Of a stretch of 64,000 bases of DNA, positions 16,170 to 24,846 are shown in pieces; within the stretch, counting starts at the first letter, position 1, and each line of letters opens with the position of its first letter. The notes under the pieces are model-generated. The model had not been told where the DNA came from. It searched no databases and worked only from the letters and a program-made list of their open reading frames with translations. This DNA is from Christensenellaceae bacterium Phil1 (GTDB taxonomy: Bacteria > Bacillota > Clostridia > Christensenellales > CAG-138): assembly GCA_001940855.1 (NCBI GenBank), contig MSGS01000075.1:87846-151845 (forward strand), in the 5' to 3' direction. The position numbers and the translations under genes were made by a program.

Positions 16170-19100
16170 TTATGCGGGGGTAGGTTTGGGCGGCGTGAAA
16201 TCGTCCTTTTTTCTGCGCCGGAGTTTGTAGGTACAAATGCTCGCGCCTGTAATGCCCGCCGCCATCAGAGAAATCCAACCCGCCGCCGAAGAAGCGTCGC
16301 CTGTTTTCGGCGGGAGTATCAAATCGGGCTTAATCCAACCCATTAACCCGGTATAGGTAATCCCCTCCATCAAGTCGTATTTCTCAATGAAGCGGTGCAG
16401 CATGGCGGCTATCTGTGCGCGGGTGGCGGTGTCTGTCGGGTCAAAGGTGGTGCCCGTTGTGCCGAACATCAAGCCGCTGCCAACCGCCCATTGTACGGCC
16501 TCCTGCGCCCAATCTGCGATTTCGCCCTTGTCGGTGAAGCGGTCAAGGCTGTCCGTCGGCGTTAGGTCGTAGCCCTTATATTCAGCGTAGCGATAGAAGA
16601 TAGTCGCAAGCTGCTGCCGGGTGATGGGGTCGTCGGGACCGAATAAGCCGCCGCCGTAACCATCGAAAATACCCCTTTCATTCGTCCAAGTGATAGCGTC
16701 GGTGTAATACTCGCCTGCCGGAACATCGGTAAAGGGATTTTCGTTAGACGGGTCGGGGCTGCCCTCCATGCGCCAAAGGATAGCGGCCATCATTCCTCTC
16801 GTCGCCGTACCGTTGGGGCTAAAGGTGGTATCGCTTGTGCCGAGCATAATCCCATTTTCATAGACGAAAAGCACGTCCTCATAAAACCAATCTGTTTCTT
16901 TTACATCGGTAAAGGGATTGCCCGCGCCCGTATTGGGATTTAGCTTGCTAAACTGCGCTTCTATGGTGTGCGATTTCTGCACGTTGTCAAAGGTGTAACT
17001 TGATACCGCTCCGACGCTCTTTCCGTCTACCAAAACGTCGGAAATGGCGTAGCCGCTTTCGGGAGTGATGGTATAGGTCTTGTCAAGCCCCTCGCGGACG
17101 CTGCTTCTGCCGGACGGGGAAATAGAGCCGCCCACCCCCGCGCTTGCGGTGATGGTGAAGTAGCTGTAAGACGGGCTGTCGTCCCCGTCGCCGTTATACG
17201 TCCAAGTCGCGGTAACGGTTACGGCTTTCCCCGGCATGGCAAAGGAAGTTGTCGCGCTGCCCGCATTTGCAAAGGTTATCCCGTCCGGGGAAGTCCACCC
17301 GGCAAAACGGTAATTGCTGCGCGTTCCGGCGTAGATAGTGACGGTATCGCCCGCCGCATAGCTGCCCGCGCCGCTTGCCCCCGTACCGCCGCCGCTGATG
17401 GTAACGGCGTAGGTGGTCGGCTGCGGCTGCCCGCCTCCGCCGGAAGTCACTTCAAAATTGGCTGTTATGTTGACGGTATTTGTAGCGTTGTTTCCATTCG
17501 CGCCCTGTACGGAAATCGTTTTGTTGTACGTTCCCGCCGCAAGGCTGTCCTTTGGCTGAACGGTAAAGGTGGCTGTCTCGCCCGCCGCAAGGGTCGTTTT
17601 GGAAAGCGTACCTATCGTATAATTTTCCGCTGTGGGCTGCGTCAGCGTGATTTGCTGATTGCCCGTATTGGTGATGGTTATGGTCTGCTCTGTGGGGGCG
17701 GTCGTGTACCCTGTCTGGACGCTGCCAAAATTAAGCGTTGTGGTATCGGCTGAAATCGTGTAGGTCGGGGAAACAGGGGGAACATACGCCGGAATTGTTA
17801 TTTTGAACGTGCTTGCACTCACATTTCCCGCCGCGTCTTTCACGACGATATAAATATCCTTTGCGCCCGTCCCGGAAAGGTTGTTGAGCGTAATAGTCTG
17901 CTCTGCGGTATCGCAAGTCGTACCCGCGTTTGTTGTGTCAATGGTCGGGGCGGTTGCGCCGCTTTCTACCACCGCATAATAATAGCTTCCTTCTTCGTTG
18001 CTTGTAAACTTCACCGTAGCGGCGGCTTCGCTGTCGCGGGTTGTGTTGCCAGCGGTCAGAGTAGGCGCGGTGGTATCGGCGTTATTCACCGTCAGCGTCA
18101 GCGTATCAAATGCGCTTGCATAGTCGGTCAGCTTGGTGTCGTCATTTGCCCCGCCGTTGTACTGCTCGCTGAACAGGTTAAGGGTATAGTTGCCCGCCGC
18201 AAGGCCAGACGGGATTTTCAGTTCAACCGTTCCGCTTGCTTCCGCGTCGGCGGTGATATTTTTCAGTCTGCCGTAATACAGCGCACCGCTGCTGTCCGCA
18301 ATAATGGCGGAAATATATTCGTTTGTGCCTACCGTCGCGCCCGTATAGTTGAGCGTAATGGTATCGCCCGGTTTTCCTGCGGCGGTAGTGTCTGTCACCG
18401 AAAAACTGCTGCGGCTTTGGTCTAAAAGGGTCAATTTCCATTCCGATGTGGTGGAAGTCGGAATTTCAAAAATCGCGTCGGCGCCTACGGCGCCTTGATT
18501 ACCGCCGCCATTGGCGGCGGGGATTTTGCCGCCTACGGCGGCAGATGTGAAGAGGACAGAGTTCAGATTTAAATTAAAAGCGGGACGCGCCGCCCAGTCA
18601 TAGCGCACGAAGATGTAGTACACAATCCCGTAGTCGATGAGTACGCCCGCGTAGTAAGTGAAGTAGCGTTAGGGGAACGGAGCCACCACACACCCGCGCT
18701 CGCGCCATAATTGGCAACTCGCGCGGTATCATTTGTAAAGCCATAGTCGGCGTTTTCCGCTTCTTGTGCGGACAGGAAAAATACTTGGTCGCCGTTTAGA
18801 ATATCGGTAGAAGCGGCAAAGAGAACGCTATATGTGCTGCTCGTAAATTCTTCGTCGCTTTTCGTTGTTGACAGAATTGCAGCAAGTTCCCGGCTATCGA
18901 GATTGCTGCTTTCAAAAGTATTACACCACGCCTGCGCGTCGCTGCCTTGCCATGCGTTGCTATACGGGCTTGCGTTATCGAAATATACTCCTCCGTAACT
19001 CCCGCTTCCCAACAAATCTTCGGACAAGAGGAAAAGCCCGGTTGCGCCCGTGTTGGTCTGGTCGTCCAGCACGCGCCATTTTACAGGGCTGCTGTTGTAA

Positions 19101-19267
19101 CTTCCCATATAGATGTAGTCGTAGCCGTTATTGTAGCCCTCAATCCCGCTTGCGCCAAGCTGTATCGCTTTGCCTGTATCACCCGCCGCAAATACGGTCG
19201 CCGGCAACAGCCCCACCACAAGGCAGATTGCCAACAATAAACTAATTGCCTTTTTCTTTGGTTGCAT
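16170..19267 (-). pseudogene. DGR target surface protein, frameshifted inside the variable region
   Basis: If joined this encodes about 1030 residues: a signal peptide (KAISLLLAICLVVGLLPAT), a DUF6273/C-type-lectin-like domain (IYMGSYNSSPVKWRVLD .. GVWWLRSPNA .. DWAARPAFNLNLNSVLF), Ig-like and choice-of-anchor-like domains, an InlB_B-like repeat, three SLH repeats, and a C-terminal PPKTG-hydrophobic-KLRRRKK sorting tail. The variable repeat ends the lectin-like domain. Relative to the template one base is missing near 18665, so the upstream frame (from ATG 19267 after AGGAGG) stops at 18569 while the rest stays open in another frame down to 16170. The present allele should be a secreted, unanchored fragment. 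An assembly error cannot be excluded. Confidence 0.88.
18580..18700 (-). repeat. DGR variable repeat (VR)
   Basis: A 121-base copy of the template at 20659-20780. The first 21 plus-strand bases (GC-rich, about 18580-18600) and the last 35 (about 18666-18700) match the template exactly. Between them there are 17 changes at coding-strand adenines, one G to C change and one missing A. The GC-rich block is the likely site where mutagenic homology begins. Confidence 0.93.
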
Positions 19268-19299
19268 AGTGTGTCCTCCTGTCTTTTTCTTCACATCTT

Positions 19300-20379
19300 T
19301 TATTCAACTGCGGGCTTTTCGCCCGTAATATCCGTTGTTTCCCCTTTGGGGGCTTTCGTCAATACAAAGATTTCGTATATCTTTGCTTTCAGCTTCCATG
19401 TATGGCCATGCTTCAAATGCCCGTCGTAGCTTGCAAGGCTTCGTTTAATCGCTTCAAAATCCATTTCCCCGCTGCGGTACTTTTCCTTAAACGCCCGTAG
19501 CCTGCGCTTGAAACGCCGTTTATTGCTTGTCCGCAATCGGCGTATTACCTTGCCTGTGTCGGTCAGATAAAACCGCCACCCAAGATAATCCACCCCCTCC
19601 GAAACGGGGAAAATCTGTGTTTTCTCGTTGAGTTCAAGTTTTAGCGTCTGTGCGGCAAACTCCCGTATTTCCGCAAGACAGGCTTTCAAGTGTTCCTTAT
19701 CCTCATGCAACAAAATCAAATCGTCCATATAGCGGGTATAGTATTTGATTTTGTATTTTTCTTTAATGAGCCTGTCCACCTTATCAAGATAGTACAGCGC
19801 AAACCATTGGCTTGACTGATTTCCCATCGGTAGCCCTTTTCCCGTATCGGCGTTATAGCTGTCGATGATTTGATACAAAAACGCCAAAACCTCTTTGTCG
19901 GGGAAACGCCGGAGTAAATATTTCAACGCCTCATGGTCTATGCTGTCAAAATACTTTCGCACGTCGCATTTAAGGAAATACCCCTTTGTGCCATTCGCTT
20001 TATAAAACTCCTGCAAAAACCCGTTCAGCCGCCGCATGGCGAAATGCGTTCCCTTGTTTTCCCGGCAAGCGGCGCAATCGTAAATCAATCGGTTTTCAAA
20101 GTACGGTTTCAGCACGTTATCACATAGGCTGTGCTGCACCACGCGCCCGCGAAAAGACAGGGCTTGTATTTCCCGCTTCTTCGGGTCGTAAATCATAAAG
20201 TGATGGTAGGGCGGCGTTTGATAGCGTCTGCCCTCCAATTCGTCGTGCAGCTTCCAGAGGTTTTCCGCAAGGTTTAATTCAAACTCGATAACCTCCGTTT
20301 TTGTCCGCTTGCACCGCGCCGCCATTTTGTACGCCCGGTACAGATTTTCAAACTGATATATTTTCTCATACTCCGTCAT
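19300..20379 (-). CDS. DGR-type reverse transcriptase
   Basis: A 359-residue reverse transcriptase. Motifs in order: a fingers region with LSFRGRVVQHSLCDNVL, KCDVRKYFDSIDHEAL (motif A aspartates), GLPMGNQSSQWFALYYLD (the LPxGxxxSQ motif typical of DGR enzymes), YTRYMDDLILLHED (the YMDD catalytic box) and VDYLGWRFYLT. It copies the template RNA with errors at adenines and delivers cDNA to the target. Start: ATG at 20379 with GGAG ten bases upstream; the frame is open further up but would overlap the template RNA. It lies 32 bases before the target gene on the same strand. Confidence 0.95.
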   Translation of the reverse strand: MTEYEKIYQFENLYRAYKMAARCKRTKTEVIEFELNLAENLWKLHDELEGRRYQTPPYHHFMIYDPKKREIQALSFRGRVVQHSLCDNVLKPYFENRLIYDCAACRENKGTHFAMRRLNGFLQEFYKANGTKGYFLKCDVRKYFDSIDHEALKYLLRRFPDKEVLAFLYQIIDSYNADTGKGLPMGNQSSQWFALYYLDKVDRLIKEKYKIKYYTRYMDDLILLHEDKEHLKACLAEIREFAAQTLKLELNEKTQIFPVSEGVDYLGWRFYLTDTGKVIRRLRTSNKRRFKRRLRAFKEKYRSGEMDFEAIKRSLASYDGHLKHGHTWKLKAKIYEIFVLTKAPKGETTDITGEKPAVE

Positions 20380-20658
20380 ACGGACTATGCTCCTTTGCTC
20401 ACCGCCGGGAAACAGGCTTTTCAAAGGCCATAATGGGCGGCCTGCTCCAAAGAAACCGAAAACGTCCTGTCGGGCTTGCGCTGCCGCTTGCCCCGTCCGC
20501 GTCCGGCTGCTCCGGCGGTATGTGTTTTTCCGCGCTCTGCTTCCAGGTGGCACCCTTGCGCGAAATGGAATAGGGTTCCTTTGCCTTATGCAAGCAAGCC
20601 GTTTTCCGGCTTACACGGGCTTGCCCCGCTTGGGACAAACATCTGGCGATAAGGCCAT
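20380..20658 (-). ncRNA. DGR spacer between template repeat and RT gene
   Basis: This 279-base stretch has no supportable gene. In known DGRs the RNA flanking the template is structured and needed for cDNA priming by the RT-Avd complex, so this is probably part of that functional RNA. I did not work out a structure. Confidence 0.5.
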
Positions 20659-20780
20659 GCGGGACGCGCCGCCCAGTCATTGTTCACGTTGTTGTTGTTC
20701 ACATTCCCGTTGTTGTTGACTACGCCCGCGTTGTTAGTGTTGTTTGCGTTAGGGGAACGGAGCCACCACACACCCGCGCT
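20659..20780 (-). repeat. DGR template repeat (TR)
   Basis: A 122-base template. On the coding strand it contains clusters of AAC/AAT codons (read as N-rich: NANNTNN, VVNNNGNVNNNN), ideal for adenine mutagenesis. It matches the variable repeat of the target apart from adenine changes and sits between avd and the RT gene, the standard order. A small open frame across it is the template read as protein, not a gene. Confidence 0.94.
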
Positions 20781-20826
20781 CAAAGAGTATACAACCCTAT
20801 CCCAATATGATATAAAGCCTTGCGGC

Positions 20827-21216
20827 CTATATCCCTAACCGTTTTCTATCGCTGTTTATCCATGCGCCGAGCATATTTTGGCAATCATGCACCTTTTTTG
20901 TAATCTGTTCGTACTGCTTCGGCAGTATACAGCCCTGTTCCATAGATAGCTGCGCCATATAGCCAAGCAATTTTAATTCCGTCAATGCCCGGTGCTGATA
21001 ATCCAACCGCTGCGCCGCCTTATCCGCGTCGCCATGCTTCACAAATACCTCGTTTGCCCGGTACAGGTTTTCAATGGTATTCAGCGCGTAGCTTTGCAGC
21101 TTCGCAACCAATGTAAAACGGAAGCGTTTGGGCGACTTATCCGTTACGGTCATGATATAAGAACACAGGTCTTTTGCCTTTGTGATGACCGCCAAATCGC
21201 TTTGATAGGTCGCCAT
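20827..21216 (-). CDS. avd: Avd-like DGR accessory protein
   Basis: A 129-residue, mostly helical protein of the four-helix-bundle (Avd / 23S rRNA-intervening-sequence) type: LAVITKAKDLCSYIMTVTDKS, then FRFTLVAKLQSYALNTIENLY, then LDYQHRALTELKLLGYMAQLSME, with a final helix. Avd forms a basic pentamer that binds the reverse transcriptase and the template RNA. It is first in the DGR transcript, 46 bases before the template repeat. Start: ATG at 21216 with GGGAGG nine bases upstream. Confidence 0.88.
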   Translation of the reverse strand: MATYQSDLAVITKAKDLCSYIMTVTDKSPKRFRFTLVAKLQSYALNTIENLYRANEVFVKHGDADKAAQRLDYQHRALTELKLLGYMAQLSMEQGCILPKQYEQITKKVHDCQNMLGAWINSDRKRLGI

Positions 21217-21262
21217 GCCGTTTATCCTCCCTTTGCCCTCCGCACAAAGTTATACATGGTAA

Positions 21263-21291
21263 ATTATACTCGAAATACACCCAAAACGCAA
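21263..21291 (-). promoter_or_regulatory. Promoter of the DGR operon
   Basis: On the minus strand TTGCGT and TATAAT are separated by 17 bases, about 47 bases before the avd start codon. It faces away from the mobC leader. Confidence 0.65.
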
Positions 21292-21350
21292 GACGTTTCA
21301 ACAGCAAACAACGCCATTCGCCCGAAAATCCTTGAAAACTTTTTTCCTTT

Positions 21351-21397
21351 GTCTTTGCCTAAACGGGGTGTTTCAACCGTATTAGTAGTGAGAGGGG
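21351..21397 (+). promoter_or_regulatory. ICE-specific promoter-like box B, upstream of mobC
   Basis: TTTGCCTAAACGGGG, then TGTTTCAACC and GTATTAGTAGTGAGAGGGG; nearly the same as box A upstream of the ICE sigma gene. Either a promoter read by that factor or a relaxosome-binding sequence. Confidence 0.5.
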
Positions 21398-21405
21398 GTG
21401 CAGAA

Positions 21406-21479
21406 GATAGCAAGCACAGTAAATGAGTACCCATTTACGACAATGTACTTGTTGGGATAATCCCAAACCCTTAATGAAA
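21406..21479 (+). promoter_or_regulatory. Palindromic leader of mobC, left copy of a 34-bp inverted repeat
   Basis: Positions 21406-21439 are the exact reverse complement of 31834-31867. The block contains the near-palindrome AAATGAGTACCCATTT. A second palindrome, TTGGGATAATCCCAA, lies at 21452-21466 and also has a counterpart at 31773-31787. It could be a shared operator or leader, or part of oriT beside mobC. Confidence 0.65.
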
Positions 21480-21491
21480 AGGCGGTGAAGC

Positions 21492-21821
21492 ATGGCGAAC
21501 AGGACGCGCAACATTCAAATGAAGTTTTGGGTATCAGAGGAAGAAAAGCGGCTTATCGACGAAAAGATGAAGCAACTGCCCGTATCGCAATACGGGGCAT
21601 ACCTCCGTAAAATGGCGATAGACGGGTATATCCTTGTCGTAGACAGAAGCGATACAAAGGAATACATACAGCAGCTACAAGGGATAAGCCGCAACATCAA
21701 CCAAATTGCAAAACGCGCAAACGCGACGGGGACGGTGTACGCACAGGACATTGAGGACATAAAGGGGGTGCTTAATGAAATATGGCGGTTACAAAGACAC
21801 ACCCTGTTAAGTCAACCCTAA
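21492..21821 (+). CDS. mobC: MobC relaxosome accessory protein of the ICE
   Basis: A 109-residue protein with an N-terminal ribbon-helix-helix-like segment (RNIQMKFWVSEEEKRLIDEKM) and the MobC-family closing motif (LQGISRNINQIAKRANATGTVY .. EIWRLQRH). MobC proteins bind oriT DNA and help the relaxase nick. Start: ATG at 21492 with GGCGG about eight bases upstream. It overlaps the relaxase start by 40 bases, so the two are made together. It lies downstream of a palindromic leader and a promoter-like box. Confidence 0.9.
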   Translation: MANRTRNIQMKFWVSEEEKRLIDEKMKQLPVSQYGAYLRKMAIDGYILVVDRSDTKEYIQQLQGISRNINQIAKRANATGTVYAQDIEDIKGVLNEIWRLQRHTLLSQP

Positions 21822-23113
21822 AGGCGGCCATCGACTATATCCTAAACCCGGAAAAGACGGACGGGAAATTGCTTGCCTCCTCTTTTGGCTGCGGCATGGA
21901 AACCGCCGATATTGAGTTTGCATGGACGCGGGAAGCCGCCGGGGACAGGGGGACGCATTTAGGGCGGCATTTGATACAGTCCTTTCAGGTGGGCGAAACG
22001 ACGCCGGAAGAAGCGCACAAAATCGGTACGGAATTGGCGCAAGCGGTGTTGGGCGGCAAGTATGAGTTTGTTTTGACAACGCACGTTGACAAAGGGCATT
22101 TGCACAACCATCTGATTTTTAACGCCGTCAGCTTTGTGGACTACAAAAAGTATCAGTCCAACAAAAGAAGCTATCATTTTATCCGGCGCACAAGCGACAG
22201 GATATGTGCGGCGCATGGGCTGTCCGTCATAGAGCCGGGACAGGACAAGGGCAAAAGCTACAAGGAATATACCGCCGAAAAGCAAGGGACAAGCTACAAG
22301 GCAAAATTGAAAGCCGCCGTTGACCTGCTCATACCCCAAGTGAAAGACTTTGAAGAATTGCTGTCACGTCTGCAAGCTGCGGGGTATGAGATAAAGCGCG
22401 GCAAATACATATCCTGCCGCGCTGCCGGACAGGAACGCTTTACCCGCCTTAAAACGCTCGGCGCGGCCTATGCGGAAACGGCCATTGAAGAACGCATTAA
22501 GGGCGTGTACGCCGCCAAGACAAAGCCGCTGCGCGACGACAGCATAATCCGGCTTGTAACGGATATTGAAAGCCGTATCAAGGCCGGACAGTCGGCGGGG
22601 CTTGAACAGGCAAAGATAAACAATCTCAAACAGGCAGCAAAGTCGCTCAACTTCCTAACGGATAACAAGATTGAGTATTACGCCGATTTGGAAAGCAAAA
22701 TAGCGGACATACGGGGCGCATACGAACAGGCGGGACAGGCCATAAAGGACGCGGAACAGCGGTTGTCGGATTTGTCGCTGCTCATAAAGCATGGTACGAC
22801 GTATCGGCAATTAAGGCCGATATATGAGAAGTACCGCCAATCCCCGGACAAGGAAAAGTTTTTGCGGGGACATGAGAGCGAAATAATCCTTTTTGAAGCC
22901 GCCGCCAAAGCCCTAAAGCAAATGGGCGTTGCCAAGCTGCCGGACATGGAAAAGCTGAAAACAGAGTACGCGGCCATGACCGATAAAAAAAGCCGCCTGT
23001 ATGACGAGTACAAACGGGCAAAAAAACAGCTATCCGAATACGGCATTGTCAAGCGGAACATCGACAGCGTTATCTATCCGGCGCAAAGCAAGGCAAAGGA
23101 ACAGGAACGGTAA
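21782..23113 (+). CDS. MOBP-type relaxase of the ICE
   Basis: A 443-residue relaxase of the MobA/VirD2 type. N-terminal motif I around AAIDYILNPEKT may hold the nicking tyrosine. The metal-binding histidine motif is HVDKGHLHNHLIFNAV (about 100-115). A variable, coiled-coil-rich C-terminal half follows (about 270-440), ending KEQER. It nicks oriT and pilots the single strand into the recipient. The layout matches Tn1549-group relaxases. Its partner genes, VirD4 and VirB4, are more than 15 kb away on the minus strand. Confidence 0.92.
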   Translation: MAVTKTHPVKSTLKAAIDYILNPEKTDGKLLASSFGCGMETADIEFAWTREAAGDRGTHLGRHLIQSFQVGETTPEEAHKIGTELAQAVLGGKYEFVLTTHVDKGHLHNHLIFNAVSFVDYKKYQSNKRSYHFIRRTSDRICAAHGLSVIEPGQDKGKSYKEYTAEKQGTSYKAKLKAAVDLLIPQVKDFEELLSRLQAAGYEIKRGKYISCRAAGQERFTRLKTLGAAYAETAIEERIKGVYAAKTKPLRDDSIIRLVTDIESRIKAGQSAGLEQAKINNLKQAAKSLNFLTDNKIEYYADLESKIADIRGAYEQAGQAIKDAEQRLSDLSLLIKHGTTYRQLRPIYEKYRQSPDKEKFLRGHESEIILFEAAAKALKQMGVAKLPDMEKLKTEYAAMTDKKSRLYDEYKRAKKQLSEYGIVKRNIDSVIYPAQSKAKEQER

Positions 23114-23150
23114 AGGAAAAATTTTGCAAAAAATGAAATGACAAAGCGCA

Positions 23151-23192
23151 TTGACTTTCATACGGTCTTTAGCTTATAATATCCGTATGAAA
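23151..23192 (+). promoter_or_regulatory. abiE promoter with overlapping inverted-repeat operator
   Basis: TTGACT and TATAAT lie 18 bases apart (23151-23156, 23175-23180). TTTCATACGG (23156-23165) and CCGTATGAAA (23183-23192) are a perfect ten-base inverted repeat spanning the -10. AbiEi-type antitoxins are known to repress their own promoters through such repeats. Confidence 0.75.
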
Positions 23193-23795
23193 GTTGGTGA
23201 CATTTTGAAGAAAAAAATGCTTGAAAAAATGCTTGCAGACAATCAAGGCATTTTGAAAACGGCTGATGTTGTCGCTGCGGGTATTTCCAAAGAAACTTTT
23301 TATCAATATGTAAAATGCGCGGAACTTGAAAAGGCGGCGCATGGTATTTACGTTTCGCCCGCCGCATGGGTCGATGAAATGTATCTGCTGCAAGTCCAAA
23401 TCCCAAAGGCGGTATATTCCCATGAAGCCGCTTTATATCTGCATGACCTGGCAGAGAAAGAGCCAATGCCCTTGACGGTAACAGTCCCCGCAAAATACAA
23501 CAGTCCTGCCCTTGCCGAAAAAGGGGCGCGGGTCGTCTATGTCAAAAAGGAATGGCACATGATGGGCGTTTGTCAAATGCGCTCACCGGGCGGCTATACA
23601 ATCCACGTTTACGATATGGAGCGTACCATTTGCGATATAGTCCGCAAGCGGTCGGAAATGGATATTGCCGTTTTTAATTACGCGCTCAAAGAGTATATGA
23701 AGCGGCGGGACAAAAATCTTGGCCGCTTGATGGAATACGCAAGTACAATGCGTTTGGAAAAGAAAATCCGGGAAACAATGGGGGTATTATTCTGA
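23187..23795 (+). CDS. abiEi: AbiEi family type IV antitoxin
   Basis: A 202-residue protein. The N-terminal winged helix-turn-helix (ADVVAAGISKETFYQYVKCAEL) and the AbiEi body (SHEAALYLHDLAEKEPMPLTVTVP, then YDMERTICDIVRKRSEMDIAVFNYALKEY) are clear. It represses the abiE operon and counters the AbiEii toxin without direct binding, the type IV mechanism. Start: ATG at 23187 falls about seven bases after the -10, so the mRNA may be leaderless; an ATG 30 bases further in is an alternative. It overlaps abiEii by one base (TGATG). Confidence 0.9.
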   Translation: MKVGDILKKKMLEKMLADNQGILKTADVVAAGISKETFYQYVKCAELEKAAHGIYVSPAAWVDEMYLLQVQIPKAVYSHEAALYLHDLAEKEPMPLTVTVPAKYNSPALAEKGARVVYVKKEWHMMGVCQMRSPGGYTIHVYDMERTICDIVRKRSEMDIAVFNYALKEYMKRRDKNLGRLMEYASTMRLEKKIRETMGVLF

Positions 23796-24652
23796 TGATT
23801 AAAACGTCACGACAGCTAAAAGATTTAGTCCGTAACATGGCAAAGGGCGACAGCGGCAAATCCCAACTGTTAAGCCGCAATTACGCTATGGAGCGATTTT
23901 TGGAGCGTGTCGCCCTGTCGGAGTACAGGGACAATTTCATCTTAAAAGGCGGTATGCTCGTTTCCGCTATGGTAGGGCTTGATAAACGGGCGACAATGGA
24001 CATTGACACAACGATACGCAATTTTCCGCTTGATACGGACACCGCAAAGCGGATTGTAGAGGAAATCGCCGCCGTAGAGGTTGGCGACAATATCCGTTTT
24101 GAGATTAAGGATATAGGGACTATCATGGACGAAGCGGAATATGGCGGGGTGCGCATTTCCCTTGACGCATATTTAGACATGATGAAAATGCCGCTGAAAA
24201 TCGACATATCGACGGGGGATGTGATAACGCCCGCCGAAATTACATACCGCTACAAGCTGATGTTTGAGGACAGGCATATCGCCCTTTGGGCGTACACGCT
24301 TGAAACGGTGCTTGCCGAAAAGATTGAAACCGTATTAGCGCGGACGGTCACGAACACACGCTTACGGGATTTTTATGATTTGTATATCCTGCAAAATACG
24401 GGCATGGAAATCAGCGGTCAAATCCTTGCCGCCGCGCTCCTTGCAACCTGTCGTAAGCGCGGAAGCGAAAGCCTGCTGCCGGAATACCGCCGTATTTTAA
24501 GCAAGGTTGAAGCAAGTACGGATATGCAGACACAATGGGAAAACTATCAAAAGAAAAACAGCTATGCGGCGGGTATCGCATGGGAAACGGTGATGAACGC
24601 AATCCGCGCCCTTTGCGATAGCTGTATTAACGGGTGCAGCATGGACAATTAG
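23795..24652 (+). CDS. abiEii: AbiEii nucleotidyltransferase toxin
   Basis: A 285-residue nucleotidyltransferase of the AbiEii/AbiGii family. The motif FILKGGMLVSAMVGLDKRATMD followed by IDTT carries the GG and DxD catalytic elements (about 47-70). KIDISTGD supplies the third acidic strand, and YTLETVLAEKIETVLAR the conserved helix (about 168-185). The toxin blocks growth and can stop phage by disabling tRNA or nucleotide pools. Oddity: the last seven codons lie inside a 146-bp segment that is repeated after the next gene, so the C-terminus may have been altered by the duplication. Confidence 0.92.
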   Translation: MIKTSRQLKDLVRNMAKGDSGKSQLLSRNYAMERFLERVALSEYRDNFILKGGMLVSAMVGLDKRATMDIDTTIRNFPLDTDTAKRIVEEIAAVEVGDNIRFEIKDIGTIMDEAEYGGVRISLDAYLDMMKMPLKIDISTGDVITPAEITYRYKLMFEDRHIALWAYTLETVLAEKIETVLARTVTNTRLRDFYDLYILQNTGMEISGQILAAALLATCRKRGSESLLPEYRRILSKVEASTDMQTQWENYQKKNSYAAGIAWETVMNAIRALCDSCINGCSMDN

Positions 24653-24773
24653 GCGCACAAAAAGCCTGTATTTATGCGGCTTGCAGCGCACGAAAACAGC
24701 GGGGACGATAGTTTATATTCAATCCTCAAAAATCGGTGTTCTAACTGTCCACGCAAGGGCAAAAAAGAACAGG
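24628..24773 (+). repeat. 146-bp direct repeat, copy 1
   Basis: Nearly identical to 25735-25881 (a handful of mismatches). It begins at TAACGGGTGCAGC inside the end of abiEii and ends at AAAGAACAGG. With its partner it brackets the BRO-like gene. Confidence 0.88.
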
Positions 24774-24846
24774 TCGGTAACGCGGTTATGGTGGAAAAAT
24801 GAAAAAACTGTGGTAAAATCAGAATATCGGAAAGGGGCATTTCACA

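Noticed and set aside
19300..20553. Group II intron or retron reverse transcriptase
   Set aside because: No maturase or HNH domain and no intron structure; the GxxxSQ motif, Avd partner and TR/VR pair fit a DGR.
20586..20783. Small Asn-rich protein gene (about 65 residues)
   Set aside because: It is the DGR template repeat and spacer read as protein; there is no independent ribosome site and it duplicates part of the target.
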